NCBI GenBank assembly: GCA_000434395.1
Contig: FR878803.1
Location: 1 to 64,000, forward strand
Direction of reading: 5' to 3'
DNA: 64,000 bases
From: Clostridium sp. CAG:568
Lineage (GTDB): Bacteria; Bacillota_I; Bacilli_A; RFN20; CAG-288
A model generated the notes under the pieces. That model made no database searches. It was not told the origin of the DNA and saw only the letters and a list, made by a program, of their open reading frames with translations. The translations under genes and the position numbers were made by a program. Shown here in pieces: positions 7,835-17,202 of the stretch (position 1 is its first letter; each line of letters opens with the position of its first letter).

Positions 7835-9673
7835 TTACATCTTAATTCCGAATTCTTCAGGATGATGAGCTTCGTACTTCTTACGAGTATTTGTGTCAAG
7901 AATCTTCTTACGCATACGAATGCTCTTAGGAGTAACTTCAACCAATTCATCATTGTTGATGTAATCCAAAGCTTGTTCCAAAGAGAGCTTCATAGGAGCC
8001 TTCAAGACTATTGTTTGATCCTTAGTAGAAGAACGGACATTGTTCTTAGGCATTTCTTCAGTGACGTTGACAGCTAAATCACGATCAAATTTATTTTCAC
8101 CGACCAACATTCCTTCATAGACCATGACACCCGGAGTGATGAACATCGTTCCACGTTCCTCAACATGTTGCAAAGCATAAGAAGTGGCTTTTCCTTCATT
8201 TACTGAGACCAAAACACCAACAGGTCTACGTCCTATTTGAGTTTTAACCATAGGACGATATTCTTTGAAAGCATGGTTGATCATTCCATAACCATGAGTC
8301 AATGTCATGAATGTGGTCATGAATGAAATCAATCCACGGGAAGGAATGACGTAATTCAAACGAGTATGACCTTTATCTGAATCCATATTAACCATCTCTG
8401 CACCACGAGTTCCGACCAAATTCATAATTGCTCCGACATACTCATCAGGCACATCGATTTGAAGGTCCTCAAAAGGTTCTTCCTTAACTCCATCGACTTC
8501 CCTAAGGATGACATCAGGCTTTGAAACTTGAAGCTCAAATCCTTCACGACGCATTGTTTCAATCAAGACTGATAAGGCCAATTCACCTCTACCCGAAACC
8601 AAGAAAGACTCACTAGCTCCGATTTTAGTAAACTTCAAGGAAACATCGGATTGACTCTCTCTGAACAATCTATCGCCTATTTTAGCGGCAGTACAAAACT
8701 TTCCTTCATCACCAGCAAAAGGAGAATCATTGGCCATGAAAGTCATCTGCAATGTAGGAGGATCGATACGAAGTCTAGGTAAGGCTTCAAGATGATCAGG
8801 AGTACAGAATGTCTCACCGACTTCAACATCAGGAAGTCCACCAATAGCACAAATTTCACCAGCATGAGCTTCAGGAATCTCAATCTTTTTCATTCCATAG
8901 TATCCGATTAACTTTTGAATTTTAAAGTTCTTTGTCGTTCCATCAAGTCTCATGCATGATAAAGTATCACCAACCTTGACTGTTCCTCTTTCAACTCTTC
9001 CAACAGCGATACGTCCGATGTAGTCATTGTAATCGAGCATAGAAGGTTGGAATTGGAAAGGAGCTGTAGCATCGACATTTGGAGAAGGAATTTCTTCAAT
9101 AATAGTATCGAGAATCGGAGCCATGGTCTCCTTTTGAGAAGACAAGTCTCTATCGAAAGATGATGTTCCCTTCAAAGCAGAGCAATAGACGGTCTTATAA
9201 TTCAATTGTTCATCTGTGGCACCTAATTCCATGAACAAGTTGAGGATTTCATCTTCAGTCTTTTCGATATCAGCCATAGGTCTATCGACTTTGTTGATGA
9301 CCACAACAATCTTTAACTTATATTCGAGAGCAGTCTTCAAAACGAATCTTGTCTGAGGCATGACACCATCGAAAGCATCGACAACCAAGACACAGCCATC
9401 GACCATATTCATAATACGCTCGACTTCACCACCGAAATCAGCATGTCCCGGAGTATCGACAATATTAATTGTGTCACCATTATATTTGATGGATGTAGTC
9501 TTGGCGAGAATTGTAATTCCTCTCTCATGCTCAATAGGGTTGGAATCCATCACTGCGATATCCGCATTATCAGGAATATCGACTGTGTTAGTGTACTTTA
9601 ATAGACGACCGACAAGAGTTGTTTTACCGTGATCGACGTGAGCGATAATTGCGACGTTTCTAATCTGATTCAT
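7835..9673 (-). CDS. typA: Ribosome-associated GTPase TypA/BipA
   Basis: This 612-residue translational GTPase acts on the ribosome and in 50S assembly under stress or cold. The G1 loop HVDHGKTTL (about 11-19), switch motif RGITI, G3 DTPGHADFGGEVER and G4 NKVDRP are all present, followed by domain II and the EF-G-like III/V domains. The C-terminal BipA-specific domain (PRGLISFMTTFMTLTHG and the end region MRKKILDTNTRKKYE) is complete. I start it at the ATG giving MNQIRN, because GAAGGAAGG lies seven bases upstream; an in-frame ATG 18 bases earlier lacks such spacing. Length and motifs are normal. It is a single-gene unit with its own terminator. Confidence 0.97.
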   Translation of the reverse strand: MNQIRNVAIIAHVDHGKTTLVGRLLKYTNTVDIPDNADIAVMDSNPIEHERGITILAKTTSIKYNGDTINIVDTPGHADFGGEVERIMNMVDGCVLVVDAFDGVMPQTRFVLKTALEYKLKIVVVINKVDRPMADIEKTEDEILNLFMELGATDEQLNYKTVYCSALKGTSSFDRDLSSQKETMAPILDTIIEEIPSPNVDATAPFQFQPSMLDYNDYIGRIAVGRVERGTVKVGDTLSCMRLDGTTKNFKIQKLIGYYGMKKIEIPEAHAGEICAIGGLPDVEVGETFCTPDHLEALPRLRIDPPTLQMTFMANDSPFAGDEGKFCTAAKIGDRLFRESQSDVSLKFTKIGASESFLVSGRGELALSVLIETMRREGFELQVSKPDVILREVDGVKEEPFEDLQIDVPDEYVGAIMNLVGTRGAEMVNMDSDKGHTRLNYVIPSRGLISFMTTFMTLTHGYGMINHAFKEYRPMVKTQIGRRPVGVLVSVNEGKATSYALQHVEERGTMFITPGVMVYEGMLVGENKFDRDLAVNVTEEMPKNNVRSSTKDQTIVLKAPMKLSLEQALDYINNDELVEVTPKSIRMRKKILDTNTRKKYEAHHPEEFGIKM

Positions 9674-9781
9674 TTCTAAGCCTTCCTTCAATAGAATATA
9701 TATTAACTTTAGCTTATGAATTATAAACCTATATATAAATATTTGTTTTTCTAGTTAAGCGATTTCATAAAAAATTCAATT

Positions 9782-9810
9782 CAAAAAGCCATCTCACAGA
9801 GGAGATGGCT
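9782..9810 (-). terminator. Terminator of the YWY-repeat operon
   Basis: On the minus strand a perfect 9-bp stem AGCCATCTC / GAGATGGCT (9787-9795 with 9802-9810) is followed by TTTTTGA. It lies 15 bases after the stop of the 50-residue gene. Confidence 0.85.
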
Positions 9811-9825
9811 TATAAAATCTGCTAT

Positions 9826-9978
9826 CTATCTCTTCACATAGGTGAAGAAGAACATCATGAACAAGATGATCAATCCTAGAATGAGTGCTCCAAAGAGCAT
9901 CCATTTGAAGAGTGTCATTCCACCCAAGCTTCTAGACTTAACCAACTTTTTTTCTTTTTTATATTCTTTATTGGTCAT
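9826..9978 (-). CDS. 50-residue single-pass membrane protein
   Basis: A small gene encodes a basic N terminus (MTNKEYKKEKKLVKSRS), a short linker, one hydrophobic helix (about 24-46, WMLFGALILGLIILFMMFFF) and the end TYVKR. AAAGGAGA lies nine bases before the ATG, inside the end of the upstream 1393-residue gene, whose stop is only five bases before this ATG. The two are therefore translationally coupled, and a strong terminator follows. The basic N terminus predicts the N end inside the cell. I recognise no family; context suggests a small partner or regulator of the large membrane protein. Confidence 0.75.
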   Translation of the reverse strand: MTNKEYKKEKKLVKSRSLGGMTLFKWMLFGALILGLIILFMMFFFTYVKR

Positions 9979-9983
9979 GTCGT

Positions 9984-12900
9984 TTATTCTCCTTTACTCT
10001 TATTCTTAATTGGATCTAATGGAGTGACAGGATCCAAATCACCGAGGTCATCCAAGTCCAAAGGTTCTACGATAGAGGCCTTTACAGGTGAAGGCTTCTT
10101 TATACTTGCCTCAGATTTGCTTTCGACAGGCTTAGGAGCTTGTTCTACAACTACGATAGGCTTGACAGGCTCGACAACATCTTCATTTCCACTATTAGCC
10201 AACAACTTTTGTTCCTCTTCAAACTTCTTCTTGGCTTGTGCCCATTCACGAATTGATTTGAATTCAGAAACAGGTTTATCGAACTTCTTGGGAATATCGT
10301 GGTTTTCTTCAGGATTCACCGAGACTGCCGAAACATATCCAGTGCGACGGACATCAGCTCTTTCCTTGCTAGCACGATTTGCAAGATACTTACTTCCTTT
10401 ATTTGAGCCTTGTCCTTGCAACATAGGTGTGACGATCATAGCCTGGTTAGTAACAGCCTTATTGAATGCTTCTTCAGGAGTCAAATCTCCTTTGTAATTA
10501 CCTTTAATCTTCTTCAACTGGAAGCGTACAATTCTTGCTTCAACAGGCTTGATATTATCCATTGAGGCGACTTCAGAAATATCTGATTTATTAAGCTTGA
10601 CAGGGGCAACTACAACAGGTTTAACTTCGCCCTCCTCAGGAAGAGGTGTTGGCTCATCCTTCTTGATAGGTTGAACAGGGCTCAAAGGCTCAACATCGAA
10701 TCCAGCATCTTCAATAGGTTCAGGGATAGGAGCACCCATACGTTTAACATTAGGATGTTTCTTAACTTCATTACGTTTGTACCAATACTCAGGCTCTTCA
10801 TCAGAAGCTCTTCTCTCCGAATCAATCTTAGCGAGATGGTACCAATGTTCAGGTTCAAAGTTAGAAGCACGTTCTCCTTTGAACTCATATACAGGTTCCT
10901 CAACCTTAACTTCTTCAGGCTGCTTTTCTATAACAGGCTCAGGATCTCCGTACCAGAACCAAGGCTCACGATCAGAAGGTCTAAGTTCTTTAACAACAGG
11001 TTCTTGCTCAACCTCTTCGTTCTTATCATACCAATAATTAGGCTCACGATCAGAAGGTCTGATTTCTTTAATGACCTCAATTACAGGTTCAGGTTCGTTT
11101 TGATCATACCAATAATCAGGAGTTTTATCGGATGCACTATCAGACTTAACTTCTTCAACGACTTTGACTTCGTTTCTGCCATACCAGTAGTCAGGAGTCT
11201 TATCTGAAGGTCTATCAGACTTAGCTTCTTCAACTACAGGTTCAGAAGTTACAGGCGCGTTCTTATCATACCAATAATCAGGTTCACGATCAGAAGCACA
11301 TACAGCATTGTTTTCATACCAGTAGTCAGGAGTCTTGTCTGAAGGTCTATCAGACTTAGCTTCTTCAACTACAGGTTCAGAAGTTACAGGCTCGTTCTTA
11401 TCGTACCAATAGCTAGGTTCACGATCAGAAGGTCTGATTTCATTCTTGTCATACCAGTAATCAGGTTCTTTGTCAGAAGCTTTTTCACCAGTTCCTTCTT
11501 CACAAACAGGTGTCAAGTTTTCAGGATTCAAAGCGTGGATTACACGACGATCAAAGTCATTTTCAAGGACATCATTTTCCTTAGCTTCAACAACATTACG
11601 ATTGTACCAATAATCAGGCTCACGATCAGAAGATCTGATTACATTCTTGTCGTACCAGTAATTAGGAGCCTTATCAGAAGCCTTGTCTCCTGCTTCTTCT
11701 ACAGGAATTAAATTGAAAGGTTCGATTGCGTTGAGAATTCGTTTATCAAGATCAGTTTCAATGACATCTTCTTCAGAATTTGCAACAAACACTGTTGCCT
11801 TTTCATCTACCACAACATCCGAGTCATTTTTAACTTCTTTTACCTTGTTTCTATTGTACCAATAGTCAGGTGTTTTATCAGAAGCAACTTCCAAGGCCTT
11901 AGCATACCAATATGAAGGATTTCTATCAGAAGGTCTAGGCTCAAACACGACAGTAGGATAATCCTTAGCCTTAGATTCTTCGACGACTTCTTCAATCTTA
12001 GTTTCTACCATCACAGGCTTGGATGCGGCTGTGGCAGATTCGTAAATAACAGGTTGCTGAATAGGTAATACAAAGTTACGATCATACCAGTAGTCAGGAG
12101 TCTTATCTGAAGGTCTATCAGACTTAGCTTCTTCAACGACAGGTTCACAAACCACAGGCTCGTTCTTATCGTACCAGTAACTAGGCTCACGATCAGAAGG
12201 TCTGATTTCATCGACAGGAGTAACATTGCCTTGACCATCGGCAAACTCTTCAATGTTTTCATAAGCAGGAACTTGAGTTTGAACCTTGACATCAGCAATG
12301 GATTCAAACAAAGGCTTACCGAGAATTAACACATCACTCTCAAAGCTGTTCAAACTAATTGAAGTAGTAGAATCATTGACAATGTTGCCTTCGTAATTGC
12401 CTTCAATAGATTTAAATCCTTTAACACCAGTTCCAAGCTTATCAAGATCAATCTCCATGGCTTCACCAGTAGCATTATCCTTAGGTTGAGAAGCACCAAC
12501 ATTTAAGGAAGCAGAAGGTAAGAATTCATTGTCGAAGTCATGTCCAATGATGCTGTTCAAATATTTTTCACGAGCTTTATTGGCTCTCTTGACTGCACCA
12601 GGCTTTCTAAAACACCAAGCGATGAATGTAGCAAACAAAAGGACTAAGAAAGCAAGGATATAAACCATCAACACAGTGAAGAACCCATCAAGGAGTTGAG
12701 CTGCGGTGAAAGCATGCGAACCTATGCTGAATATCTCAATATTCTTGTAAGCTCCAAACAATCCGTTCAAGACATATCTGTCGATAAATTTGTTCACCGG
12801 TTCTACGAATGAAGCTAATGACTTGAACATAGCAAATCTTCCATAAGAGATTACTCTCAACAAAACTAAGAATGCACCAACAAAGAACAGAACAACTGCC

Positions 12901-14165
12901 AAAACAATACGAACAACAGGTTTATGATGAACATAATTATGCCAATCAAATTCCATGTCGAGTTGATTCTCAGTCAATGTTCCATCGGAATACTTTTTCA
13001 AAGGTGAGACAGAATCATCTTTGACGACAACATGACCAAAGTTTCCATTAGAATCAACAAAAGGAACAACGGAATCGTTCTTTCCGACTTCAAGTTCTTT
13101 ATCGGGAGCTGTTTCGACTTTTGCTTTCTTGTATCCTATCGATGCAAACAAAGCAGAAAGCAAAGCTAAAACAACCATGATAAGAGCATAACCCACGTAG
13201 AACCAAACGTAGCCGATATTGTTGACTATCATGTAGGCCCAATAACCAATAGGAGTAATATGATCAGTCAAGAAATGTCTGACAGGAGGGATGGCAATAG
13301 CTATCAAGGCAATCAACATAAAACCTTCAACAATCCATAAGAAGATTGCTAAGCCTTTGAAAACACCTCTCTTGATTCTCTCATCTTTGTGAAGAATGTC
13401 ATTCTTGACAACTTTTTCTATAGGCTGTTTTTGCTCAACTTTTTGTTCTACATTAACCTGTTCAACAGTAGCAGGAGCACCTTCGAGCAAAGTTGCTTGC
13501 TCTTGAGCCAAAAGCTCATCTTCATCTTCCTTAGGCTTCTTGAAAGCCAAGACTCCTAAAAGTACTGACAAGGCGATCAAGACGACGAGAATGATGACTA
13601 CGAACAATGCAAAGTACCCAAGCACAGGGATGCCAGATAATCCTGACAAAGCCTCAACAGCTAGCTTTCTCCAATACAAAACAGTTCGGGAATCATACAG
13701 CGAAAGTCTAATAGAAGGAACAAAGACAGCAATCATTCCGCAAATCACTATCAATGTCAAAAGCCATACGACAATTGCGAAAAATGCCAAGACAAAATGA
13801 CCGAAGCCGTGTTTTTTTTCGTTCTTTTCAACTGAAGCCGCCTTAGTGGTAACCTCGCCATCATTATCAATCACAGCTTTAGGTTTCTTATATGCCACAA
13901 TAGCGGGCCAAATAGAAATTCCTAAAAGGATCACAACAATCAAAGCCATGAAGATGTCTATCCATCCCTGTGAAGAAAGACCAGGAAGTTTCCATCCATC
14001 GACAAGCTCTACTATCTTGCTAGAGAATTGTCCAATCGAGTTGACACCACCACAAGTGATAGCATCATTAAGATATGGGACGCCGAAAAAGATCAATGCC
14101 ACCACAACTATCAAGGACAAAGCCCAAAGAACAGCAAGACAGATTTTAGAAACTGTTCTTTTCAT
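9984..14165 (-). CDS. 1393-residue membrane protein with 16 YWY repeats, function unknown
   Basis: Unrecognised. The first ~540 residues hold eight hydrophobic helices arranged as four similar two-helix units. Each has a helix, a ~35-60-residue outer loop rich in aromatic residues, a second helix, and a cytoplasmic end such as AYKKPKA, AFKKPKE, GYKKAK or FRKPGA, so the membrane part looks built by internal duplication. Residues about 650-1140 hold 16 copies of a motif close to [RK]-[PA]-S-D-[RK]-x-P-x-Y-W-Y-[DN]-[KR]-N, separated by acidic valine/glutamate-rich linkers. A basic, low-complexity C-terminal tail follows (residues to 1393). By the positive-inside rule the repeat region is probably cytoplasmic. 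RBS AGAGG precedes the ATG. A scaffold, mechanosensor or cell-shape protein are all conceivable; none is shown. Confidence 0.85.
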   Translation of the reverse strand: MKRTVSKICLAVLWALSLIVVVALIFFGVPYLNDAITCGGVNSIGQFSSKIVELVDGWKLPGLSSQGWIDIFMALIVVILLGISIWPAIVAYKKPKAVIDNDGEVTTKAASVEKNEKKHGFGHFVLAFFAIVVWLLTLIVICGMIAVFVPSIRLSLYDSRTVLYWRKLAVEALSGLSGIPVLGYFALFVVIILVVLIALSVLLGVLAFKKPKEDEDELLAQEQATLLEGAPATVEQVNVEQKVEQKQPIEKVVKNDILHKDERIKRGVFKGLAIFLWIVEGFMLIALIAIAIPPVRHFLTDHITPIGYWAYMIVNNIGYVWFYVGYALIMVVLALLSALFASIGYKKAKVETAPDKELEVGKNDSVVPFVDSNGNFGHVVVKDDSVSPLKKYSDGTLTENQLDMEFDWHNYVHHKPVVRIVLAVVLFFVGAFLVLLRVISYGRFAMFKSLASFVEPVNKFIDRYVLNGLFGAYKNIEIFSIGSHAFTAAQLLDGFFTVLMVYILAFLVLLFATFIAWCFRKPGAVKRANKAREKYLNSIIGHDFDNEFLPSASLNVGASQPKDNATGEAMEIDLDKLGTGVKGFKSIEGNYEGNIVNDSTTSISLNSFESDVLILGKPLFESIADVKVQTQVPAYENIEEFADGQGNVTPVDEIRPSDREPSYWYDKNEPVVCEPVVEEAKSDRPSDKTPDYWYDRNFVLPIQQPVIYESATAASKPVMVETKIEEVVEESKAKDYPTVVFEPRPSDRNPSYWYAKALEVASDKTPDYWYNRNKVKEVKNDSDVVVDEKATVFVANSEEDVIETDLDKRILNAIEPFNLIPVEEAGDKASDKAPNYWYDKNVIRSSDREPDYWYNRNVVEAKENDVLENDFDRRVIHALNPENLTPVCEEGTGEKASDKEPDYWYDKNEIRPSDREPSYWYDKNEPVTSEPVVEEAKSDRPSDKTPDYWYENNAVCASDREPDYWYDKNAPVTSEPVVEEAKSDRPSDKTPDYWYGRNEVKVVEEVKSDSASDKTPDYWYDQNEPEPVIEVIKEIRPSDREPNYWYDKNEEVEQEPVVKELRPSDREPWFWYGDPEPVIEKQPEEVKVEEPVYEFKGERASNFEPEHWYHLAKIDSERRASDEEPEYWYKRNEVKKHPNVKRMGAPIPEPIEDAGFDVEPLSPVQPIKKDEPTPLPEEGEVKPVVVAPVKLNKSDISEVASMDNIKPVEARIVRFQLKKIKGNYKGDLTPEEAFNKAVTNQAMIVTPMLQGQGSNKGSKYLANRASKERADVRRTGYVSAVSVNPEENHDIPKKFDKPVSEFKSIREWAQAKKKFEEEQKLLANSGNEDVVEPVKPIVVVEQAPKPVESKSEASIKKPSPVKASIVEPLDLDDLGDLDPVTPLDPIKNKSKGE
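10765..12206 (-). repeat. Coding tandem repeats: 16 SD-x-x-P-x-YWY motifs
   Basis: Sixteen copies of a 13-14-residue motif lie within the 1393-residue gene. Fourteen keep S-D-[RK]-x-P and thirteen of those keep Y-W-Y exactly; the variants are PWFWYGD, SNFEPEHWY and SDEEPEYWY toward the C-terminal end. Three copies of a longer block (EPVVEEAKSDRPSDKTPDYWY) are nearly identical, and a ~95-residue higher-order block containing D-[LF]-D-[KR]-R-[IV]-[LI] occurs twice, so the array grew by unequal exchange at more than one scale. Confidence 0.9.
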
Positions 14166-14194
14166 GAATGCCTCTTTTCTGTATTACCTATTTA

Positions 14195-14223
14195 CTAATA
14201 CAAAATAAATATACCACTTGCAA
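14195..14223 (-). promoter_or_regulatory. Promoter of the YWY-repeat gene
   Basis: On the minus strand TTGCAA (14223-14218) and TATTAG (14200-14195) are separated by 17 bp, 30 bases before the ATG of the 1393-residue gene. Each box matches four of six consensus bases. Confidence 0.45.
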
Positions 14224-14420
14224 CCCCTGTTTTAAAAGTTGTTTTTTAAGGAAATTGTATAAATATAGCACTCATTTTTTGATAAATTTTCAAAATAAGT
14301 TGATATTTGTCTAAAAACTAATCCAATTATATTGCATAAATATTGAGTTTTTTTGAATTACCAACTTATAAATTCATATAATGCCATGTTGTATATAGGC
14401 ATTTGTAAAAAAAACATTTA

Positions 14421-15617
14421 TTATTCTTCCTTTTTAACGATGCTTAAGTCTTTTGACACAACAAAAACATCTTTAGGTTCAAATGTTTTATCCATCATAA
14501 CATCGTCATATATGACAAAAAAAAAGTTCATTTTTTTCTTTAGTTCTATCAATCTAGTAGTTATTTCTTTTAGCAATTGACGGCTATTTGTAAGACTAGA
14601 GCAATCCATCACAACAATCTTAGGATTAAAGGCTAATAAATAGGAGAGTTGTATTTTCAATTGAAAATCTTCGTTGATAAATTGATAAGATTTATATTTA
14701 ACAACCTCTTTTGCTTTAAATATTCCTAAAGCTTCCATCAACTCAATCGAATAATCATAAGCCTCTTGCCTTCTCATTCCTTGGACTGCCATCAAGATTG
14801 ATATAAGGTTTTCGCCTATGGAATGCTTTCTTTCATCGACTAATAAGAATTTTTCTTGTCCGACAACACCGATCACATAGTTTTCTAAGCCTAAAAGAAT
14901 ATCTCTTTCATTCTTACAATTAATGGTCAAAGGTTTCTTGACCTTTTGTAGCTGTTCTTCTCTTTTCCTAGCTTTTTTAAATTTTCTTTTATGAGCTAGG
15001 AAATATCTGTCCCAACCATTTAGCATCTCAAAAGAGAAATCCATCCAAAACTTCTTCTTTTTAAGTTGTCTTTTCTTAGCGTAATAAATTCTCTTTAAAT
15101 TCTTAGTTTGAAATGATCTATATTTTTCTTTCTCCAAGTCATCAAACAAACCTAAATACTTTTTATTTGCTTCTTCTATATAAGCTATTTCGTTAGACCA
15201 CTCAGCTTTAATTTCTTTAGCCTTTATATTTTTGTCTTCTTCAGGTATAGATGAATCAGCTTTAACCCTATCTACTTGTTCATTCATCAAAGACCTAGCA
15301 TCACTTCTTTCATAAGAAGTCAATAAACGATCTACTCTTTCAAAATTCGATAATCTAAACTTCATATACTCATTATCGTGAAGAGTAAATCCATTCAATG
15401 TTATCCTATTGAATTTTATTCCTTTAAAATCTTTGATCAACATCTTTAAAGAAGGATGAATTCCTTTTATCAAAAATCTTTTCTCGCTAAAAATAATATA
15501 TGTAGTAGATGAATCAAAGCTGTATGTTTTACCATCCGTCGTTTCTACTTTTAATTCGATTTTATCGTTTGATATATCTAGATAGCTTATCTTTGTACAA
15601 GGTTTTTTGTTTTCCAT
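14421..15617 (-). CDS. ABC-ATPase-like protein lacking the P-loop, function unknown
   Basis: This 398-residue soluble protein looks like a degenerate ABC ATPase. Residues about 30-75 have the rhythm of an ABC N-terminal lobe (strand, loop, helix, then IKFNRITLNGFTLHD) but no GxxGxGK[ST]. After a long, very basic helical insert (about 85-230) the C-terminal part resembles the ABC core: SIELMEALGIFKAKEVVKYKSY, then QLKIQLSYLLAFNPKIVVMDCSS where a normal protein would have LSGGQ...P.ILLLDEP, and MNFFFVIYDDVMM in place of the H-loop region. A signature motif, catalytic glutamate and Walker A are all missing, so ATP hydrolysis is unlikely. The long helical basic insert suggests nucleic-acid or ribosome contact, by analogy with ABC-F proteins, which is inference. 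It is divergently placed from the HAD gene. Confidence 0.5.
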   Translation of the reverse strand: MENKKPCTKISYLDISNDKIELKVETTDGKTYSFDSSTTYIIFSEKRFLIKGIHPSLKMLIKDFKGIKFNRITLNGFTLHDNEYMKFRLSNFERVDRLLTSYERSDARSLMNEQVDRVKADSSIPEEDKNIKAKEIKAEWSNEIAYIEEANKKYLGLFDDLEKEKYRSFQTKNLKRIYYAKKRQLKKKKFWMDFSFEMLNGWDRYFLAHKRKFKKARKREEQLQKVKKPLTINCKNERDILLGLENYVIGVVGQEKFLLVDERKHSIGENLISILMAVQGMRRQEAYDYSIELMEALGIFKAKEVVKYKSYQFINEDFQLKIQLSYLLAFNPKIVVMDCSSLTNSRQLLKEITTRLIELKKKMNFFFVIYDDVMMDKTFEPKDVFVVSKDLSIVKKEE

Positions 15618-15695
15618 AGTTCATTTAAATCTTAATAATTATAGCAAGACTTCTCTTATGCCGTTATAATAATTCGAATTGTTAAGGAGAATACT

Positions 15696-16427
15696 ATGGC
15701 TAAACTTAAAACCGTTCTTTTTGATTGCTGGGATACAGTTATTCATTATAATGAAACTGATAAAAACAAAGGAATAACTCTTCTTTTAGATGTTTGTGAT
15801 AATCCCGATAACATCAAATCTGATCAATTGGAATCAGATTATCACGCCTTGATGCATGAATACTATAAGAATTGCAATGACTTCGATTTAAGATTCATTG
15901 CATTATTTAGATATATTTGTATATCGCATAATCTCAAGCCGAGGATTTCATATGAAGAAATCGAGAAACTATATAATCAGCATATAGTTCCAACACCAGT
16001 AGAAAACCTTAGACCATTATTGGATTTTCTAAAGCAAAACAACATAAAGATTGGTGTATGTTCCAATACCATTCACTCCGAAGAGCACACTGTCGATTTC
16101 ATAAAACAATGCTGGCCTGATATGCCATTTGATTTTGTTATGGCCTCATCGACATATGGTGTCAAAAAGCCGAATCCTAGATTCTTTGAAATCGGAGCTA
16201 AACTAGCTGGTTCAAAGAACGAAGAAACGATTTATATAGGTGATAACTTCTATGCCGATGTATATGGATCTTGGTTATCTGGTTTTATGAAATCGATTTG
16301 GTTAAATCAAAAGCACCGGAGCAAGATAGATTATTATCAATATCATCCTGAAATGAGCGATAAGATTGAATATACTGAAATCGATGACTATCTCAAACTT
16401 ATTCCAATATTGGAGAAAATGATTTAA
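15696..16427 (+). CDS. HAD-superfamily hydrolase (subfamily IA-like)
   Basis: This 243-residue haloacid-dehalogenase-type phosphatase has motif I VLFDCWDTV with nucleophile D10, motif II VCSNT near residue 120, motif III K in GVKKPNP, and motif IV YIGDNFYADVYG, followed by a typical cap-less C terminus. The usual acid/base Asp two residues after the nucleophile is W12, as in the 'FDxWxT' branch of the family, so its catalytic mechanism may differ. The substrate cannot be inferred. TAAGGAG precedes the ATG with good spacing. It is one base upstream of an acyl-ACP thioesterase gene and co-transcribed with it. Confidence 0.88.
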   Translation: MAKLKTVLFDCWDTVIHYNETDKNKGITLLLDVCDNPDNIKSDQLESDYHALMHEYYKNCNDFDLRFIALFRYICISHNLKPRISYEEIEKLYNQHIVPTPVENLRPLLDFLKQNNIKIGVCSNTIHSEEHTVDFIKQCWPDMPFDFVMASSTYGVKKPNPRFFEIGAKLAGSKNEETIYIGDNFYADVYGSWLSGFMKSIWLNQKHRSKIDYYQYHPEMSDKIEYTEIDDYLKLIPILEKMI

Positions 16428-16428
16428 T

Positions 16429-17202
16429 ATGGAAAGAACAGGTATATACAAAGAAGAAAGAAAGTTTGTTTATTCCGACTACGATATAAACGATGATGTC
16501 TTAATGTCTCATATAGCCGAGATATTTCAAGATATCGCTGGAAATCACTCTGAGTTTTTAGGATGTGGTTACGAAGCAGTGAAATCTAAGGATATGATCT
16601 GGGTCTTAGCCAAAAGCAAAATTGATGTAATAAAAAATCCAATCGTAGCTAAAAATGCAATTGTCGAAACAATTGCCTATAAACCAAATGGTCTTATATT
16701 TGCCAGAGAATTAATCATCAAAGACAAAGAAACTGGTGAGACACTTATCACCGGTAATTCCAATTGGTGCCTAGTTTCTTTATCGACCAGAAGATTAGTT
16801 CGTCCCAACATCGATGTCGTTCCTTTTGAGCAAGATGATACTAATAGAATCTACAAGGATAGGATGAAATCATTGGACAATATTCAATTTGAAGATAAAG
16901 ATTTCATGTTCGATCAAACTATTAGATTCACTGATTTGGATCACAACAGACATATGAATAACTGCCATTATTTAGATATAATTACAAATGCTGTTTCGCC
17001 TACTTCAAATCAAAGAATCACTTCATTGGAAATAAACTATGAAAAAGAATGTACCAAAGATGATGAAATTCTAGTTTATAAAAAAATAATTTCAGATACG
17101 GAAGGATTTGTAACAGCCTATAAAAAAGAATCCAGACAACTCGTGTTTAAATCGAAATATAAACTTAGCTATAATGCTGACGCATCAAAGCAAACCCTCT
17201 AA
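16429..17202 (+). CDS. Acyl-ACP thioesterase (double hotdog)
   Basis: This 257-residue FatA/FatB-like bacterial thioesterase releases fatty acids from acyl-ACP. It has two hotdog halves. The N-terminal one begins YSDYDINDDVLMSHIAEIFQDIAG and includes the IWVLAKSKIDV strand; the C-terminal one carries FTDLDHNRHMNNCHYLD, containing the D-x-N-x-H-x-N-N catalytic pattern. It starts one base after the HAD gene. Its last 38 bases overlap the convergent comFC gene on the other strand. In gut Firmicutes such enzymes tune acyl chain supply; PlsC, AcpS and an acyl-CoA ligase are encoded elsewhere in this window. Confidence 0.9.
   Translation: MERTGIYKEERKFVYSDYDINDDVLMSHIAEIFQDIAGNHSEFLGCGYEAVKSKDMIWVLAKSKIDVIKNPIVAKNAIVETIAYKPNGLIFARELIIKDKETGETLITGNSNWCLVSLSTRRLVRPNIDVVPFEQDDTNRIYKDRMKSLDNIQFEDKDFMFDQTIRFTDLDHNRHMNNCHYLDIITNAVSPTSNQRITSLEINYEKECTKDDEILVYKKIISDTEGFVTAYKKESRQLVFKSKYKLSYNADASKQTL

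Noticed and set aside
10024..11207. Plus-strand open frames (157 and 178 residues) opposite the YWY-repeat gene
   Set aside because: They are shadows of the repetitive minus-strand gene; low complexity, no RBS and no family-like composition.
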